The notes beneath the pieces are model-generated. The model saw nothing but the letters and a program-made list of their open reading frames with translations, ran no database searches and was not told the DNA's origin. Shown one piece after another: positions 59,765-64,000 of a stretch of 64,000 bases of DNA. Made by a program: the position numbers and the translations under genes. The DNA is from Welwitschia mirabilis (lineage: Eukaryota; Gnetophyta; Gnetopsida; Welwitschiales): assembly GCA_051453625.1 (NCBI GenBank), contig JBOZIK010000001.1, forward strand, positions 162,056,084 through 162,120,083, read 5' to 3'. Every line of letters begins with the position of its first letter. Positions within the stretch are counted from its first letter, which is position 1.

Positions 59765-59781
59765 CTGTGAAATTTTCACAG
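59765..59781. other. 17-bp perfect palindrome
   Basis: CTGTGAAATTTTCACAG: two 8-bp arms around a single T, inside the chromovirus LTR. Confidence 0.9.
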
Positions 59782-60685
59782 TTCTCTTTCCATATCTCTT
59801 GTGACAGGTAGAAAATCTAGAGTCTGGTTGCTGATATGACATGAGTTCATTGGATCTAAAATGGTGGAAAAGCCTCTAATTTATTATATCACTTGGGCTA
59901 CTTGAGTTAATTACTTGAAACTCATAAACAATCATTATGTTAATTGTTATTTTGATGAGAGATAAATTATATTTATTTATAAGTGTATGGCTTGTAGTAC
60001 TTGAAGTTTACTTTGAAATTTATATGACTTATGAAATGATGACTTTTCCTTCTTGAAATTTAACAATAAAATGTGTTTATTGGAGGTTGAATTTTTCATT
60101 TATTATCTAGTGAAATCTATGAAATCTTGAATTTTTGCCCATGTATCTGTGATATATTTTATTTATTATCGAATGGAAAAATTGTGAAAGTTTAGAATCT
60201 TCTGGAATAAACTTAAATTGTGTTTATTATTATTATACTATAAAAGTGAAAAGTTTTATTGCAATGTTTTATTTAAAAATCTTGATAAGAATTCATGATT
60301 AATTGAATTTTTTTCTTGAGTCTATTTATTCATGATAAATTATCCTTATATGTGGACAAGACTCTCCCTTCTTTCCAAAGGAATTTAAATCTTAAGAAAA
60401 GGAAGTTACCTTTTCTTTTAAAATTAATTAAGGGTTGTAAGATCAGTTAGTAGGAAAGTCTCCTTTAAAAACTAATTTAAGGTATTATGGAGGAGAGGAT
60501 CACCTTAAAGAGAGCCATTATTAAGGAAGTTATAAATTCTTGAGATGGGCATTACAAAGTTTAAATTTTTTATCAATAATATAGATAGTTTTTAATTAAT
60601 GATTTTGATAAAGAAGAATAATCAGGATTTAATCCCTTACTAAATAAGTAATGTTCAAGTTTAGAATAAGAAAAGAAAGTATTAC

Positions 60686-60830
60686 ATTTTGGGTATCAAG
60701 CATCAGAGCCAGTTTGAAGTTTTGAAATGATAGAAGTTTGGGTCATTACATTTGGTATCAAAGCATCAAGTTATGAAGATTTTTCAACTTTAGAAATTTT
60801 GGATGTTTTATTTTGGTATCAGAGCATTAG
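60686..60830 (+). repeat. triplicated LTR-end/PBS module
   Basis: Three successive TTTTGGTATCA-type sites about 60 bp apart: 60688 (ATTTTGGGTATCAAGCATCA), 60751 (TTTGGTATCAAAGCATCAAG) and 60811 (TTTTGGTATCAGAGCATTAG). Only the third keeps a full TGGTATCAGAGC. Confidence 0.8.
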
Positions 60831-61350
60831 GTTACGATATCACTGGGCATAGTTATTATGAAGAGAAGTATTCATACAATATGAAAGCCTAGGTTTCTAT
60901 TTTTACTGGGCATGAGTTTATCATTAAGAATCTCAACTACCTTATTCATATTTTATTAGACATCTAACAAAGTCCAAAGCACCACCAAAAGCATCATTTA
61001 ATATATATTATATATACATATTAATAAAATATTAAAAATAATAATATTATTAAGAGCCATGCATAGCTACTTTTACTGTTTAAGTTTAAAAAAAATAATC
61101 TAAAAAAAAAGGGGTGTGATTCTATAGCGATTACTCTAGAAATAGTAACAAGCTCAATCCTTATTAAAAAGGGAGTCCACATGTGGTGTATAGATGGCAT
61201 TATTTTTAGTAACATACTAGACCTTAACCGTAAGTACTCCTTCAATGTATAATGCCTTATCATGATGGTAGGGAGAATCAGGCCACCCACCCACTTTTTG
61301 TTTTTTATTCATTTTTAACTGTCACATCAGTGTTCGATGATGGTAAAAGA
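60831..61350. other. short internal remnant then AT-rich DNA
   Basis: ACTGGGCAT occurs twice (about 60844 and 60906), then AT-rich sequence (60990-61060). No ORF assigned. Confidence 0.4.
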
Positions 61351-62641
61351 AAGGCATTAGGCAAAGGAAACATGTCCAACAATATTTATATTAAATAATA
61401 CATGGGAGAGCATTATGTTTGAGGCCAAAATAAAATGGAAGAGAGGCTTGCATTAATTACAATGATCTGTCACCTGACACTGGTTTTGCATAAGGTGAAC
61501 ATGTTCAAGGAAGAGAAAGTACTTGCTTAAGAAAGGAAGGACTTGATCTAAAATTTTTAGACTTTTCACAACTGTAGGGTTAAAGCTCAATGATGGATTG
61601 TTTATTATATTAGTCGTATCCATGAAAGCATGATTAAATGATTCTCAAATCTTGCTTTAAGATTCGTTCTTTAATGTAAAACCTTGTTGTATCAGTGCCA
61701 GCGAGCATAGGATTTCAGAAGAAGATGTCTAGGCTTGTATAAAGCACCCCAACACTTCTCAAGCTTCTTCTTGAAGACTATTTCTTTAATAGTTTTGATG
61801 CATCCATGCTCCTTACCACTTTCCCATAAGAGCATTAGAGCAAAATCCTAGGGCGTTCAAAATTATGATGGTATTAAGACAAATCTTGAGTCTACATATC
61901 TGTAAACTATCTCATGCACTAATATCCTCCCTCTCACTATTAGAGACGCCATTTACAAAAGGAAATGCCTATTTCTTTAAAAGAATTCCAAATTTCTTTA
62001 ACTTTGAGGTAAATTGCACATGGAATGGCTGTATTTTCTAAGATAAAGAAATCTGTTATATCTATTGTAGAATACTTAGCTGTGAGGAGTTCATATTTTT
62101 CCAATACCAACTAGCTGGATGGCATCTTTTCATAATAAGTTCTCTTTTTTTTAGCATAGTTTTGTTCATAAGATCTCCCTTATCCTTTCACATAGGCATT
62201 TATTCCCTGATATGTTATCTTCTCTTATGTGGTGCTATAACAACCCTCCTCTCAGTGCACTTTCTCTTTCCTCTTCCATTAATCATGTCTGTGCATTCAT
62301 TTATCCTCTGCGTAAGCTACCATTTGGTTGTTTCTAAAGGATAACTAGAAAATTTTACCAAAATAATTCATTAAACATATTCTTCCTTGTCACCACCAAG
62401 CTTGCATTATTAAACAATGGTGAAATTTGGGTCTCTATGTCACAATGTTGCTATCAGGAAATCCTATACCAGCAAATACCTTAGATAACTATATGTATCT
62501 AGATCACTTTAATGCTTTTAAGAATGTTACAAATGCTAAGCTTTTGGGGTTCTATCCCTTTTTCCTGAAAATATCTATTATTATCAATTTACAATCTCTT
62601 TCTTATTCTTAAAGAAAAACATCTCCTATAGAATATCACAT
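61351..62641. other. unrecognised sequence
   Basis: Slightly less AT-rich than its surroundings. Short frames (61021-61290 minus, 62162-62344 plus, 62427-62612 plus) show no motif that I can name. A decayed host gene is possible but unproven. Confidence 0.35.
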
Positions 62642-63280
62642 NNNNNNNNNNNNNNNNNNNNNNNNNNNNNNNNNNNNNNNNNNNNNNNNNNNNNNNNNNN
62701 NNNNNNNNNNNNNNNNNNNNNNNNNNNNNNNNNNNNNNNNNNNNNNNNNNNNNNNNNNNNNNNNNNNNNNNNNNNNNNNNNNNNNNNNNNNNNNNNNNNN
62801 NNNNNNNNNNNNNNNNNNNNNNNNNNNNNNNNNNNNNNNNNNNNNNNNNNNNNNNNNNNNNNNNNNNNNNNNNNNNNNNNNNNNNNNNNNNNNNNNNNNN
62901 NNNNNNNNNNNNNNNNNNNNNNNNNNNNNNNNNNNNNNNNNNNNNNNNNNNNNNNNNNNNNNNNNNNNNNNNNNNNNNNNNNNNNNNNNNNNNNNNNNNN
63001 NNNNNNNNNNNNNNNNNNNNNNNNNNNNNNNNNNNNNNNNNNNNNNNNNNNNNNNNNNNNNNNNNNNNNNNNNNNNNNNNNNNNNNNNNNNNNNNNNNNN
63101 NNNNNNNNNNNNNNNNNNNNNNNNNNNNNNNNNNNNNNNNNNNNNNNNNNNNNNNNNNNNNNNNNNNNNNNNNNNNNNNNNNNNNNNNNNNNNNNNNNNN
63201 NNNNNNNNNNNNNNNNNNNNNNNNNNNNNNNNNNNNNNNNNNNNNNNNNNNNNNNNNNNNNNNNNNNNNNNNNNNNNNNN
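62642..63280. other. assembly gap with duplicated flanks
   Basis: 639 N. The flanks share ATCTCCTATAGAATATCACA (about 62620-62641 and 63284-63304), so the contigs probably overlap. Confidence 0.95.
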
Positions 63281-64000
63281 AAACCTCTCCTATAGAATAT
63301 CACATTCTCTAAGTAAGATTGATGATCCAAATTTATTCTTTTAAATGCTAATTTATTTTGCTTTTCTAGTTTTATTTCTAAAGTCTTGTGTTAACAATTG
63401 ATGTTTTTATCCTATTGCTACCAAAAAACTTATGAGTTATAATCATAATTTTGCTTTACCAATGCTTTGAACTGGTTTCAAAGAGTTTCTACCTTATAGC
63501 CATAACCAGGTATCATCTTTTTAGTTTTTAGTGATTCTTTTTCAACCTCTGAAGTTGAGGGTTAATCTATGTAATTTCTTGCACTTGAAAGATCTAGACA
63601 ATGTAGCTAATCTGTTGTGTTGCTAATGGAAGGTTCTTTTCCTATGAAGCTCTTTTTTAATGTCTATCTGATAATCTACAAATTCAATATCCTTGAAATA
63701 TCAAAAGGTGTAGATATTTTTTTCTATGAACATATAGCACTTTTAAGAGAAAATATAAAATGTCTGGCTATAAAGACTTTTTCTTAGTATGTGGTAGTGA
63801 CTTTTATGGATCTTTGTGTTAACATTCGGGCTTCACAAAGTCAAACACTCACTTCCTTCCCAATACTTGTATTCTAACATTGAAAAATACTATTAGCAGT
63901 ATGCCTTTTGAACCTTCATAATCTCATAATTTCTCAAAGGCTTAAACATTCTAAGTCTTCAAATAAGTGTAATATTCTTCTAAAGGTAAACCCTCTTTGA
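63281..64000. other. unrecognised sequence
   Basis: Non-repetitive as far as I can see. On the plus strand, pieces such as NFLHLKDLDNVANLL (63560-63620) and LHNLIISQRLKHSKSSNK (63910-63970) have a weak leucine-rich-repeat flavour, in broken frames. I do not claim a gene. Confidence 0.3.

Larger units (their letters stand above)
57369..60750 (+). repeat. chromovirus (Tekay/Del-like) LTR, about 3.4 kb
   Basis: Begins TGTAACCCCTCTC and ends GGGTCATTACA, followed by TTTGGTATCAAAGCATCAAG: the ends and PBS typical of plant chromovirus LTRs. It includes 72-bp repeats, 29-bp repeats, a near-perfect hairpin at 59765-59781 and a 100-N gap (58656-58755). It consists of two related halves (57530-58655 and 58756-59640). 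It is a solo LTR or truncated 5' end; no gag follows. Confidence 0.68.

Noticed and set aside
63540-64000. Leucine-rich-repeat (NBS-LRR) pseudogene
   Set aside because: Only weak Leu spacing in broken frames; no NB-ARC motif found on either strand.

Overview
The window is a transposon graveyard from a plant nuclear genome, very probably an angiosperm. It is AT-rich and full of stop-riddled LTR retrotransposons of the Ty1/copia and Ty3/gypsy superfamilies. Primer-binding sites resemble tRNA-iMet (copia and a chromovirus) and tRNA-Asp (Athila type). I found no intact host gene, no tRNA or rRNA gene, and no prokaryotic feature. Fifteen runs of N interrupt the sequence; several are exactly 100 Ns with the same sequence on both sides, which marks unresolved assembly joins.

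Layout. 1-3569: 5' part of an Athila-like gypsy element on the minus strand (gag, zinc knuckle, protease, a gap, then the integrase tail). 3570-27863: the main structure, a head-to-tail array of three copia elements on the minus strand. Each has the order LTR, PBS, gag, protease, integrase, RT, RNase H, and then an extra 3' ORF, and neighbouring units share single LTRs (10348-11362, 18651-19654, 26845-27863). The array begins and ends at the same point of its repeat unit. 27865-33955: a copia gag scrap on the plus strand, a lone LTR of a second copia group, then a plus-strand copia 5' half (LTR, PBS, gag, protease). 33956-37911: 3' end of a plus-strand Athila element (integrase tail, 3' region, LTR). 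37912-40162: no recognised content.

40163-49533: a structurally complete Athila-family element on the minus strand, with two LTRs of about 1.08 kb, a perfect 5-bp target-site duplication (TGCAA), a degenerate tRNA-Asp PBS, gag, and a protease lacking its catalytic motif. It has no RT, no RNase H and no integrase core: a short integrase tail lies about 0.8 kb after the protease, followed by three copies of a 1-kb repeat. It looks like a non-autonomous derivative, and the copy at 1-3569 may share the same architecture. 50230-53120: an eroded copia pol of another family on the minus strand. 53668-56918: 5' half of a plus-strand Athila element. 57369-60750: a chromovirus (Tekay/Del-like) LTR of about 3.4 kb built from 72-bp and 29-bp repeats, with a triplicated LTR-end/PBS module. 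60960-64000: unrecognised AT-rich sequence.

No gene system here can work as it stands. The points of most interest are the phase-coherent copia array, the RT-less Athila element, a roughly 40-nt hairpin motif scattered through Athila LTRs and flanks, and the regulatory-looking repeats inside the copia LTRs.
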